Assembly (NCBI GenBank): GCA_947561715.1
Contig: OX387199.1
Location: 20,713,001 to 20,777,000, forward strand
Direction of reading: 5' to 3'
From: Ascidia mentula
Lineage: Eukaryota; Chordata; Ascidiacea; Phlebobranchia; Ascidiidae
DNA length: 64,000 nt
Part shown: positions 31,901 to 43,711 of the stretch, piece after piece
Layout of the letters: every line of letters starts with the position of its first letter
How positions within the stretch are numbered: position 1 is the first letter of the stretch
Made by a program: the position numbers and the translations under genes
The notes under the pieces: model-generated
Database searches by the model: none
What the model was told of the DNA's origin: nothing
Seen by the model: only the letters and a program-made list of their open reading frames with translations

Positions 31901-34900
31901 ATATGTCTAGGAACAATAAACTTAACAATGTGTTTTTTCATGGAATACTGAACACAAGTTATCACCCCGAACACAGGCAAAAGAAATTGTGGAAAACCGT
32001 GTTTAAAAATAAACTTGACTGACTTGTTGAGAAACGAAACGAGATCGGTGATTTGAATTCCATTCCAAGTATCGGATCCGATCCACTGAAATCGGGTCTC
32101 TAAATTCTTCTTAAGAACTCCCCTCAGTATAAGCGCCAGGTTGTATTCGGTCGCGAAAACTATCACAACTGAAGAAAGAAGTTCAACGTTTATAAGCAAG
32201 TTCGTCAGGTTTACAGGCTTCGCAGCCAAGGCATTGCAGCCTAGACGGATCAGCCACTTTTTCCCAACAATCATGCCCTTGTATGAAACATTACTGCGTT
32301 TATAAGCAAGTAAAGCAATAAAAGTTGAATAAAAAACAAAGACTAAAAAAGACTGTTAAAAAAGGCGGAATGTTTCTTTTCATACAAGTACTCTTGAAAC
32401 AAAGAAAATGGTGAAGTATTTTTGTCCTCAATAAATTACTTTAAAATTACAAATTACGCTAATATTTTGCACCATACTAAAAGCACGCCTTCCATTCTCC
32501 CTAAAATCACAAATTTACACACAATTAGATAAGAAAGAACAATACAACAATGCCTTTTCGCCATCGACGACTTACCGTTTGCGGTTGAATCGGACGCGAG
32601 CCTTTCAATCATGACGTCAACAGTTTCTTCGCTCGGTGTCCTCGGCAACTTGATCTCCACGGCGACGCAAATCGAGGTGTTGATGGTTTGCTTCTGAAAG
32701 GCGTCGAACGCGTGGGTTCCTGCGCGGAGGAGCGTAGACGTAAAGTTACGGAGCAATGACAACGCGGCTCTTATTTGTACTGCATCGGGTAACGTCTGGT
32801 AATTCCAGCTTAGTGAGTGGAGACAGTATTTTTCCATACAGTTTCGGGTGGTTGCGTGGTTTTATGATTGCGCCACTTTTAAACTCTGTTGTAGTAAATC
32901 TGTGTAAACCAATCACATGTAGTGGCTAATTTGGCCACGAACCAGCAGTAACGACCCAACATGAGTTGCTTAAACTGTAGGGCAGCCGGTGTTCCGTGAA
33001 AGATCGTCAGGTGTTCCGCAAGAAATTTATTAGTTTTACTGATGTTTCTTGGAACACGGGTCGGAAATCACTTGTTTATCACAAAGGGTGTACATAGCTT
33101 CATGAAAGTAATCATCCACTATCACCAGTTTGAATGTTCCATCGTGAAATGTTTCATTTAATGTTGTGTAACAATAAGATTTGTTTGTAATAATAAGAAT
33201 GTAATTGCGCGAGCCTGTTGCTGCAAGTACAATGCCGCAACATTTTCCAACAGTTTGGTGTTCCGCAAGATTATTTCAATAAAAAAAGTGTTCCGTGGCT
33301 CAAAAAGGTTGAAGGATGCAGCGGACAAAGCATAAATGTGGCGACGAACCCGAAAAAGGATATACTGGATTTACTGGATTCGAATATGAACACCAATTCC
33401 GAATATTGACAGCGAATAATAACAATGAATTGTAATCATGTACTATGATAATGTACCATAATCATTGTCTTCGTATATAAAAGAAACGTAAGTCCATCCG
33501 TTGTAATTCAGCAATTGGATCATAGCTGCTATCTGCAAAATACAACGTAGTGTTATATTGAGACTGTCCGATTTCAAACGAAATTAGACTAATCACCAAT
33601 TTCATAAATGATTGACGATGATTTCTGATGATTAGCACACATAGCATATATAAGCCAGTTGTGCTTGAGCATGGATTTATAGAATCTTTTACTTATAACA
33701 AGCTGGACACAAAAACGTAACTAAACGTAATTTTTTTAAGCGTGGTTGCAGTTTATACACCTGCTAATGTCAAAGTAATAATTAATTCTTGCGTGTATCG
33801 ATGGGTTTAAATATTAAAATTACGTGGTTCGATGGGTTCAACGCAAATTAAATGTTTTGACTTTTTTATTTTATGACACATAATTAACCCCATTGTGACG
33901 TATTTATTGCTATAGCATTAATGAAACTGCAGATTGGATGTGACTGATAGATTAATGAGCTTAACCTAATGACAAAGTAATTATAATGAAGATTGTGCAC
34001 TGTTATGGCCTTTTTGTCAACCTTTTAAAAAGGATTAAAAACCTTTGCGAATTCTATTTCCATTCGAAGAGTTGGTGCGAATGTAATTCCTTGATTAGGC
34101 GAAAGTTCAAGGGAATGTTTGTTGAAATCACAACAGCCGACACATTTTAATTAGCCTGGAACCGAGGAAACTTAATGTAGATAGAATGTAGCCGATATCG
34201 CTATGCAATAATTCCTTCACAGTGCGGCGACCACAGCATTCCCCATGCGAGAGAGCTTCTTTTAAGTTGTCTAAACCAGGGGTTCTCAAACCTTTACGGC
34301 TCGCGGCACACTCGAAGTCTCTTAATTCGTTTGCGCCACACTAGACTTTTAAGCAAGTTTAAGAATTAAAAGGAAACAACAAGTGGTGCTGGTTATGTGC
34401 AGAACGAATTGCTTTGATGCGGGGCTGCTTTCACTTGTGAACGTTGTTTATTTTCAATCAGAGTTATCAAGGAAACCAACAATTGCAGTGGAAGTCTATG
34501 AGATTTTAATACATTTCTCGCGGCAAACCAGAACCCGATTCACGGCGCACAGTTTTAGAAACCCTGGTTTAAAATCGCAATTGCACAAGAGTACCAACTG
34601 GCTTAAACCACCAAATGATGAATTCCTTCATCCTGCAGCTTGTAAGGCATGACGGAAAGGGGTGGGGACCGGTGAACTACAAACTTTTGTGGATAAACCT
34701 GACCACAGGACGCACCTGGTATGTATCGGATGGCGCCGTGCGGAAATAGAAAGGAAAACGCTGCTTGTCGCTGAGCACAGGCGAGGTGGCGGAAAAGCTG
34801 ATCTGCAGGAAATGAAAATAGCGGATTCTAAGCGGGAAGGTTACACAAACAGCAATCGAACGAAGCAACAAATTAACACCTGGGCGCTTTTAACCGAAAC

Positions 34901-37900
34901 AAACATTTGTCTTGTGATGGATAAATGTGTCAAATAAAATCAGATGCTTATGATATTTAACGTGAAGCATTCTCAAACAAAACTGGGCCCCACAAATTAT
35001 AATTCGATAGAATTGAAATTAAATTGATAGTTTTACGTGTTCAGATATGAGTAAAGATGTCCACCACTCTAAAAAGTAATTTTAATAACTTTAATGTACG
35101 CTTTATACATTATATATACATTGCTAAGGGAAATAGTTTATATGATAAGGCGGAAAACGTTACATAAACTATTCTTAGTGGAGCACATCTAAACCATATC
35201 AACCCATCGTTACCTTAAGTTTGCTACACATACACATACAAGACGTAACTGCATTGCCGAATAGTCAAAGCATTAATGAAAAAAACGGCAACAGGAAATA
35301 ACAACAGAGCTGTGGAAATGATCCACGATCGGAAATCTAAATAGAAAACCCCGAAACGGATGAGAGGGCCCAATCCGTACGACAACAAACACTGAATAAG
35401 GTTGGGACTTTGGTTGATTTCCTGCATGAGGGAAGTCACTAATTTGGGATCGACGTTGGGGTTTGGGGTTTTTAATGTTGATGTTTCCCCCTTTGTTACG
35501 TCATAATTCGGTTTGAAAAAGCGGTGGTTTAGGACAAATGAGGTTGTTCGGAATTTTACGACCAAAAAAGATGCTTCATTTTACAAAGCAAAATGACTTT
35601 TTCAAACTATGGGTTGCGGCCCTACTTGGGTCGACAACGGAATTTCGGGTTCGCAAACAATTCGACTTTTTCTTATATTTCAAATCGGGGCAATTTCGTA
35701 TTTCACGCCGTCCCGTTGTTCTCTCAATACCAGCAACTTGTACAGCAGACTGCCCAGTAAAAAGATAAAATAAACAAGCTTACTGTTTACGACTTGCTTA
35801 CCTGGGGAATGTCAAACAAACCAAGAAGTTTTGCGGTGGGCACGGACACCTCGCTCGTCTCTGGACCAATCAGCGCCCAATACGTGTTGTTGCGCGTGGC
35901 AGTCTTATCACGTGGTATATAACGTTCGACAATCTGAAATAAAAGTCACCGATGTAGTTAATATTACTAAAACCTGGATCCGCAACTACTAAGCAAAACG
36001 TATAATGCACACGAATAGTTTTATTTTGTGGTAAAGGCGATCATTTGTGTCGTGGATCTTTACCAACGGATTATCTACAAAGTTGTGAGATTACGCATCA
36101 GTGCGTGCGGCAATATCATCCCCTCATTAATCGGCGTGAAGATGTATGGGGCAGTGACGTGAGGTACCTAAGGTTGTGAGTTAGAAACCCACCAGGCGCG
36201 TGATTTTTAGTATCTCGATCTGTATTAGGATATCGTGGCTTTAATGAAGCATGGTTGCGATGTCACTGTTCTTTGCGATTGATGTTTGACAATGAAACAG
36301 TATTTTTTTTAAAATTTACTCGTGGAACTCAAAGAGTCAACTCAAAAAAAAATCATACGTTGAAATTTACGACATATACTAACTTTCGCGGGTTACCGAA
36401 ACCACTATATTTACATTGGCCAAGTTGACTTTAATACTTACTTTCTTGGTAATTCAGTGAAAACACGGGTTGTTAGGAGCTACATAGAGTGACAAATTAA
36501 ACATTTGATAAACTTCTTTTCTCAAAGATTGAGATGTGCATGAAAGTCGTCGAACGTACATAAACTGCATAGAAATCGAATGTGCTTACCCGCTGAAGCG
36601 CTCTCGTGTCGACAAGGCAATCGGCAAACGGCTCCAGGACGATTTTTACGCCGGGAAGGAAACTGTCATTGCGGTTGATGTAGTCAATGGTGTACATGGT
36701 CATCTCCAGCCACTGTGACGTCACAAAAAACATTTTCATGAACGAATTTCTGGGGGAAAATGCGTCACTTGTTGTGACTGAAGTGTCACAATTCCAGGTA
36801 CGCATCAAAAAACCATTGTTAGATTTCAATTTTGGACGAGCTATGCTCATAAATTAATTATATTCGAGGTTCCAGTAATATTGGTCCATGTTTGGACAAT
36901 ATTAAAAATGTATGAGCCAAAAAGTACCACGTGCCAAAGTTGAACATAATTTCACACCGTTTTAATGTAAAAAGAGAATCTTGGGACCAACAAACTGTCA
37001 TATATACGTAAAGTAATTTCATAAACAATTCCACGCCAATTTCATGTTATCCGGTTACGCAGACCATTATAAGATAAGTTGTTTTCAAAAATACTGAAAT
37101 ATTAAGCGCCAGTCGACCAAACCAGTGCGATTATTTACATGTTAGGTAAAGGATGATTGTTATATGTAGAAATATGCCGAAATGCAATTAAAATCTATTA
37201 AACTGTTGATAAGTTTGGGTAGTGTTTATTTCAACGTAAAAGCAGCAGGATTGCCGTCGATGTTGACCCGAAAATAATGATGCCTCAAAAGAAATGTGAT
37301 CTACCTTAAACGATGAAACATTTTTACAGATATTCCAACAGGGTGACCCGTTTTTTTAATTGTGATGTAAGAATGCGAATTAAATTTGGTTGGAAGACGC
37401 AAGCATTCAGCGGTGATTATGACAAAATATATCAAAAGTAAGAGTGCTCGCGGCGAAAACAACTTAAAATGTCTAAAACTGAGAACGCCGAGTTACAAAA
37501 ACGGACAAATCTTAGAAATAGGTCGGCATGGCAACCATGCGAATGAGCGATGAGAGTGGGGTCTTCCGCTGATACGCAGATAAGGATTTTTTGGTCAAGG
37601 TTAATTCATCTTGTACACAAAACCGAGCAGATCTCCACAAATGTTTGTGGTAAATATTCACAAGGTTGGATTGAAGCCACATGTCTGACAAGTTGGAATA
37701 AATTAAAAAACTCTCGCTCGCGCGGTGACATTCCTAGCCCGACTCTAAATGTTTAATATCGCCCTTTTTGGCACAAGAACGCACGGTGTTTAATTTTAGA
37801 TTTGGCTTCGGACGTGGTTTCGTTGCACATGCGGATCGCTAAACACAGCTGCAAAGCAACTTCCTGTGCGTTGCAATGTAGGTGCAATAATTAATATGGT

Positions 37901-38856
37901 GACGACGCGCTCTGCAAAGCAGTGTTGTTCAACGCAATGCGGCTTGACGTTCTGGCGCGTGTATCTCGATCTGTATTAGGTTATCGTAGCTTTAATCAAG
38001 CCTGGTTGCGATTTCACTGTTCTTTGTGATTGATGTTTGACAATGAAACAGTAAATTTATTAAAATTCACTCGTGGAACTCGAAGAGTCAACCTGAAAAA
38101 AATTATACGATGAAATTTACGACATATACTAACTTTCCCGGGTTACCGAAATCACTATATTTGCATTGGCCAAGTTGACTTGAAATACTTACTTTGGTTT
38201 GACGTTCTGATATATATAGATATTTTAACACGCTACAACTCTCTAAAGGTGATTATATAATCATCAAAAGTATAGTTTTGGTTGCGAATTACACAGTTGG
38301 CGTCCATATTGATTATTCCTATTTCGGATTTTTATAGCGTTTTGTTTTTATTTAAAAAGGTCCCACAGTCAGTAACATATCGGTTGGCGATTGTGAATCA
38401 CGCGGGCGCCTGAGGACAACCGCTTTGGTGGGTCCACGCCTTTTTACACCCCTATAACTACCAGTTATACGCAATGCACTCGGCACGAAAGAAACGACCA
38501 GCCCGAAATAATTTACATATCTCCTAATTAAGGCAAAACATTTGCAAGGAGTGTACGCATCAAAATGCGCAACAACAGGCGATTTTCGACCCAAAATAGA
38601 TAAATTTACATGAAAAATGAGTGAATTCAAATGAATCCACAGCACCAAGGGATAATTTTCTTACTTGGACGCTGGAGCTGAACATTTTCGTGGTGTCGCA
38701 TCGTTCGTCGTCACCACGATGAAAAATTGTGAACAATCCTCCAAGTTTGATGATAAACTTTGGCGGCGTCAGTGACGTATTATTGTGAATGACGTCAGTA
38801 TCTATTCCGTCAACCGCGCTGATCAGTGTGGGGAGAATAATAAGCAGGTAGTTCAT
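25979..38856 (-). CDS. Metabotropic glutamate receptor-like class C GPCR, 19 exons
   Basis: Exons: 38665-38856, 36590-36712, 35802-35933, 34716-34802, 33457-33532, 32576-32719, about 32024-32168, 31337-31517, 30741-30902, 30297-30480, 29992-30089, 29721-29845, 29124-29379, 28548-28686, 28097-28201, 27536-27733, 27164-27338, 26627-26850, 25979-26422; about 1062 residues. A signal peptide (MNYLLIILPTLISAV) leads into a Venus-flytrap ligand domain (LGGLFTIF, LLGLFDIPQ, FSATS, NGWTYVSFIY, AHALHN), a Cys-rich NCD3G linker (TCCWVCVKCPE) and seven membrane segments with mGluR hallmarks (ARELSSIILAG, GFNEAKHIGF, FGPKVYIVIFRPEKN). A serine-rich tail of about 220 residues follows. The exon 7 donor is uncertain (32024 or 32036). 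Exon 13 carries an apparent one-base insertion in a T run near 29337-29343 that breaks the frame; all other junctions are in phase. Two side-chain-binding residues of true glutamate receptors are replaced (W65, Q422), so I give no mGluR subtype name. Introns hold several repeats. Confidence 0.93.
31069..31250. mobile_element. Inverted pair of SINE-like fragments in receptor intron 8
   Basis: Read on the minus strand, 31069-31146 matches the 3' part of the element at 45599-45910 (AAACAGTGTGTACAC, then ATTATGGCTCTTTT), and 31153-31193 matches its 5' head (TCATCAGTGCAGCTG). This gives a reverse-oriented copy that has lost about 190 bp from its middle. Immediately to the right, 31190-31250 is a second, plus-oriented piece of the same family (GCCGAAACAGTGTG, CCCTGTCTACA). 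The two pieces form an imperfect inverted repeat of about 45-bp arms. No clear target-site duplication was found around the pair. Confidence 0.65.
32989..33295. repeat. Scattered GTGTTCCG repeat cluster in receptor intron 5
   Basis: The 8-mer GTGTTCCG occurs at 32989, 33011, 33258 and 33288, twice continuing GCAAGA, with an inverted GGAACAC at 33051-33057. Four copies in about 300 bp of intron suggest a decayed repeat or MITE, although clean termini and target duplications were not found. Confidence 0.5.
34277..34566. mobile_element. hAT-type MITE in receptor intron 4
   Basis: The 290-bp element starts CAGGGGTTCTCAAACC and ends AGTTTTAGAAACCCTG, imperfect terminal inverted repeats of the kind seen in hAT elements. 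Flanking 8-bp sequences GTCTAAAC (34269-34276) and GTTTAAAA (34567-34574) match at 6 of 8 positions, consistent with an aged 8-bp target duplication. Inside, GGCTCGCGGCACAC is echoed near the right end by CACGGCGCACAG. There is no transposase frame, so the element is non-autonomous. It sits between receptor exons 4 and 5 and does not touch a splice site. Confidence 0.7.
36210..36444 (+). mobile_element. Interspersed element, copy 1 (receptor intron 2)
   Basis: About 235 bp starting GTATCTCGATCTGTATTAGG and ending AATACTTACTTT, roughly 90% identical to 37961-38195 in the same orientation. An 8-mer GGCGCGTG precedes both copies, here separated from the element by a few extra bases. No terminal inverted repeats and no obvious target duplication were found for this copy. 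Confidence 0.75.
37944..38209 (+). mobile_element. Interspersed element, copy 2, with 11-bp target-site duplication (receptor intron 1)
   Basis: The repeat body (37961-38195, preceded by GGCGCGTG) is bracketed by the direct repeat TTGACGTTCTG at 37944-37954 and 38199-38209. An 11-bp target duplication without terminal inverted repeats points to retroposition of a short, probably SINE-like, unit. The strand of the source transcript is not established. Together with copy 1 it flanks receptor exon 2. Confidence 0.75.
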
Positions 38857-41800
38857 GATTTAAAACGACATTCTTTCGCCGGTATCAAAGCAAGTTGCTG
38901 TGAAAGATAACATGAACTTAGTCTGATGAACTCTTTGGCAAACGTAGAAACCATCGGACTGATACCAAACTTTTACTGAGTTTAAGTGTTTTCCACCCCC
39001 CTAAAACTGCAAGAAAGCAGCAAGACCTCTACAGAATTTTCTGGCGTTATATATAGTCTTCACGCTTGCATGATTTTCATTTCAACCACGGCCTTTGCGT
39101 CACCTGCTCTGCTCATTCCAACTTACTTTAGTAAGCGCTCCTGATTAACTTGTATCTACTTCAAAGTTTGTTTCAAGATCTGCGACATTGTGACAAGCAG
39201 CCTTACTGCAAATTACATAAGAATGCTCGGGTTTCCGTATGGTCAGGCATGACAATTCCTGGTATAAATGTACACAGTGTCACGCGTAACCCTTTCGCAC
39301 TCTTGCAAGTATCACGATTTCGTGAGTCAACTACGTCCTAATTGCAGCGACAAACCTCAAGTTCCACAATGCTTATTTTTACCCCGTTGCAAAAGTTTGT
39401 AAATACAAACTTACCGTCGAAGCTTTTAGGTTAGATAGAATGTTTGGCACAAAGCAGTTACTTTATATTCACACATTCCAAGCAGGGCAGAGCGTTTGGT
39501 GAAAGCAACAAACTCGTGACATGAAGTTTGTAAGAAATCTTTACACGTCAGCTAAGGCTTTAACATGATCAGTTATTTGCAATAAAGCGAGTGAAACATT
39601 GGAATCAAGCTACCGATTCTTCATATCTGACCAAGCAAACCTCGAATTGAGAAAATCGTCGCCAAAGTATCGTATTTGAGGGGCACTGGGGGCGTTCGGT
39701 AGTTTCAGTTTCAACACAGTGGCGAAGACCCATAACAAGCGTGGTTGTGAGTCATATATATTTGCTACAGCAAGTAGCGTGGGACGTTTCCCGACTTTGA
39801 ATCACGAAGTTGTAGCAATAGACAGCGACGCGATGATTTAAGAAAGCGGAACAACACCGGATTAAGTTTCAAATAGTCCAATGTGTCCACGACGTTTCAC
39901 AAAACTGAACGACGTTCAACCTCTAACGGCCAGGTATGTCGTCTCAGAGCATATTTCAGAGTGCTTTTGCTAATCTAAAACTTGACAAGATCACAACCTA
40001 TGCAGCCAGCTTGTACAAATCAACTGTTTCATGTGTAACGGATCTGAAACTGATCATGCTGGTGCTAAGTACCGCTAAATTTATTTACCATTTCACTGGC
40101 TATTTGATTTTAAATGTTACTGCAATGCTTTATCTGCATACTGTCCAAGCTAGTGAAAATTACGCATCTGTCTCAAACATTCTTGCAACGGCGAAGACAC
40201 AGGTTTTCATACTCAGGCAATTGTGAAACAAAATTGACTTTCCGAAAGCACCCAGAAGCTGCGAGGCCCCAAAGGATTATTTTTTCTCATGCCTACGTCC
40301 TTTTACCTTTGCGGCACACTTCATGTTCCACGCTATTAACTACAAATTCAAACACGGTGAAAACTACCTCAACGGTCTGTGCAATCATACACTTGGGATA
40401 CCTGTGCTGATAGTGGTCTTGTTCGTTTACGCCTGTAATTTTAAGCTTTAATGGCTGTAAACCTTGTGACAGAGCAAAAGTACCGCACTGCTAAACAAAA
40501 TACTCGAGACAAAAAAAGACAACAAACAACACGATTGCAACACTCTTGCTTCTTGAAAAGCCCATGTCGTCTTGGCCCAAACGGGGCTTTTTTGAGGACA
40601 GACAACTCCTTGGGTTTGTTGCGCTCCTGTCTATTCTCAGGTGAATTAGTCATTGTGGACAAAACGACACACTACACCTTCTATGACGTCACACAAGAGG
40701 CGTGCGACAAACCGCTGATTTCATTGTAATTAGATAACATCGTTTATTGTAGCTAATGGAGGTGCTTGTTGTTAACAGCTGAGTTAGCAACAGCCTAAAC
40801 ATCACTGGTGACCTCGTCTATTATCTCAAGCAATCAGATAAAATTGTGTGCAACGTTTGTCACCGAAAAACAACATGGTATGGTACGTCCTGTTCCACTG
40901 AATAGCACAACAGTCTTGAAAATTAAACAGGTAACAGGAAAAAATGGAAACAGCAAATCACCATTTTTCCGGTTATATTGCGGATATTTCTCAATTAATT
41001 AACGATTGCCTGTGATTTTGAAATTTTAGACACTTTTTTGCTGTCTGAGGAAAATTCACAGCAAAACGCGAGTCATCTACAGCCGCCTTAAATATTAACA
41101 TTGAATGTCTGCTTAATTTTGTTCAACGTCTGCACCTCATGTTAATGTAGAGCCAGTTCTTCATATTTTCACTGCGCATGTAGCTGTCACTACAGCACTG
41201 TTATGCAGGCGCCGAACATCTAAATTGCATTCCTGCGCCGTCTTGATCTTCAAAAACAACATGCTGACGTTAAAAACATTGTGACTCGCTCACAACACAT
41301 TGTATACCTCCGCTTTTGCAGCCCATATACAACCTTCATATTCTAAAACGGGCCCAGCTCTATGCGGGTGCCCACTGCCTATTAATTTTAGCGAACTGCT
41401 GTCCTTTGTTGCGTCACAGATGACGATTGTTTACAATTGAAGCGAGACAAAACCTCGTGCTACGTAGAGTTGCAATTACTGCGGCCTTCGTGACTTGGTC
41501 TGTGCAGTTCTCGAAAACCGCCAGCCATGACCCTAAAAACAGCAATACGATCAATTAAAATTGTTTGTACCCAACTTTGTGGCATGGCTATTTTACGGCT
41601 CAACATCTACAATGCGAACAAAAACAGAGATAGTATGTTTCAAGTTAGTAAATCTACCCACTCATCAGCTACCAAATCAAGAATAAAAACAGACAAATGA
41701 AAGGTACAAACTATTTTTTTAACTTATATTTACCACGAAGAAGATGTAAATTCATCTGCGGTTATTTAATCAGTGTGAAGAATTATAGCGAAGACAAGCG

Positions 41801-43711
41801 CATTTTTGCAGCTGAACTAATTTCAGGAGGCTGTCCTCTTCGATTGGTTTTGCAGAAACATTAATTATACACCGTGTTGTGACCAGACTTGCCTCAGGGT
41901 ATGGTTTATGTTTTGCAATAACAGCTCGTAAAACTTAACCTGGTCAAAAATCGCCTCCTGCAACCATACCAGTTGCAGGCATTGTTTCAAATAAACTTCA
42001 CCTGCTGAATATGAGGCAAGCACCTACCGCAAGCACAAATTCACATTGTTCTGTCAATTGGCGATATTTTCTTCATTTTTATGGGCAAAAGGGTTGTGGA
42101 CTTCACTTTACATACGAGCAGAAGCTAAAACGAAAACTATTTCAAGACAAAATTGAAATATATGTTTTGATGTTCCAAACCGAAAAATACTACTTTAATT
42201 CAGATACAACCCAATAGGCTTCTTTCGTATATTGTGATACAGCAAATACTGCTCAGCAATTTCTTTTAATAATCCTTTGCACTTTTAACATGTAGCTTAC
42301 TCAGGGATGAAAGTAAAAAATAATTTAACGGAACGACTGAATTCAAACTAAAAATATAAATCATTTTCCGGACCATTTCGGCATACTACAGCACTGCATG
42401 TACTTAAAAATAACACAAGGAAAAATCGCCTCTTAAACCGCTTCGATCTCAGCAAACCAAGATTAACATCTGGCAACCACCAATCTGTTGGTCTCGACAA
42501 CTTTACTTTATAATCCTTTGATTTATGTTTTCCCAAAATAGTCCCCTGAACCCCAGCGTTGGCGTAAATGCAACGAAGCATTTCGCTGTCTGTTGTTTTG
42601 ATTGCCGTTCTACGCTTCCCCCGCCAAACCATGGCGTCACAGGTAAATGAAGAATGTTTGTTTGTTGTAAATTGTGACGTAACTGAGTGGGAACGCAAAT
42701 GGCAAAAGGTTTGACGGTCTCGGTACTAAACTGATACTACTCACTCAAGATGCAGTTTGACTGCAACTGCTGACGTCTGTGATTTGTGGGTTTTACGAAA
42801 AAAAGGTTTTAAGTATTGGACAGTGACGTTTACTAATCCGAAATTTACTTTGGTAAAAGCGGTACCAGGAATATCATTGTTCTCATTTAAGCCAATGGAT
42901 TTCGGGATTTTCCAAACCCACAACGTTTTCCTCTCCAATGATGCAAATATGGCTGCATATTTTAACCGTTTCGATAGTACAACACGAAAATATGGAAACA
43001 CGGTGCGTTGACATCAAACATAACACAAACTCCTTTTCGCTTTGATTGATTTCAGTGTTGCATTCAGTCATTTCATCCTGTTTTAAACTATTCCGACACA
43101 AAAGAGCCACCATGATTAGCTGGGTTTGCCGTCATATTACAGCGTGTTCACTGTTAAATGAAACAATTTTTATCGACAAGCTGTGCATTACATGTGGTGA
43201 TTCAGTACTACAGGGGTTCACAATTCAAATGATGATACCAAAATTTATACTACAGTGGTCTCGTGCCGTACCTAATTGTTCTAGTAAATTTTAGCCTCAG
43301 AAAAATGTGCAAACCCTGCATGATACTTGGCTTTCGCGGGGACTTCTGTCAGCATGTGCAACACAATCTATCTCTGGTATTTTGCTTGCACAAGTGCGAC
43401 ATCATTATAAGTTCCTAATGTTAGAACTTCAGTAGAGTCACTACAGTAGATCAGTTTCTTGTCCTTTCGTCAACGCAAAACTGACATAACTTGGGCCACA
43501 AAACGAGAGTTATGACGACCCGTGGGCCTCGGGTTGACACACCTGCCTTACATACTACATCTACTGCGAAACCAGTATAATTTAGAAGCATAATTTATTA
43601 GAAATAATCACACATTTATTGTTGGTTTAATAACACTGATATAGAATACATCGGTAAGCAAAGAAAATAATCTCTTGAAAAGCTTCGTGAATAAACGACG
43701 TCTCACAGAGG
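38857..43711. other. Intergenic region between SMPD3-like gene and receptor gene
   Basis: No exon is supported in 4.9 kb. It should contain the receptor promoter (right of 38856) and the SMPD3-like 3'UTR (left of 43712). Open frames such as 39936-40226, 40451-40729 and 42757-43011 (plus strand) have no recognisable similarity or splice context. One CRE palindrome lies at 40684. Confidence 0.55.
43594..43620 (-). promoter_or_regulatory. Two poly(A) signal candidates for the SMPD3-like gene
   Basis: Minus-strand AATAAA occurs at 43594-43599 and 43615-43620, about 95-120 bases beyond the stop codon at 43712-43714, a normal distance for transcript end formation. Confidence 0.55.

Noticed and set aside
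35224-35565. 113-codon minus-strand frame between receptor exons 3 and 4.
   Set aside because: Receptor exons 3 and 4 join in phase without it, and it has no similarity to a ligand-domain segment.
42757-43011. Plus-strand 84-codon frame overlapping a minus-strand one.
   Set aside because: No family resemblance, no clear start or splice context; probably chance in a non-coding stretch.
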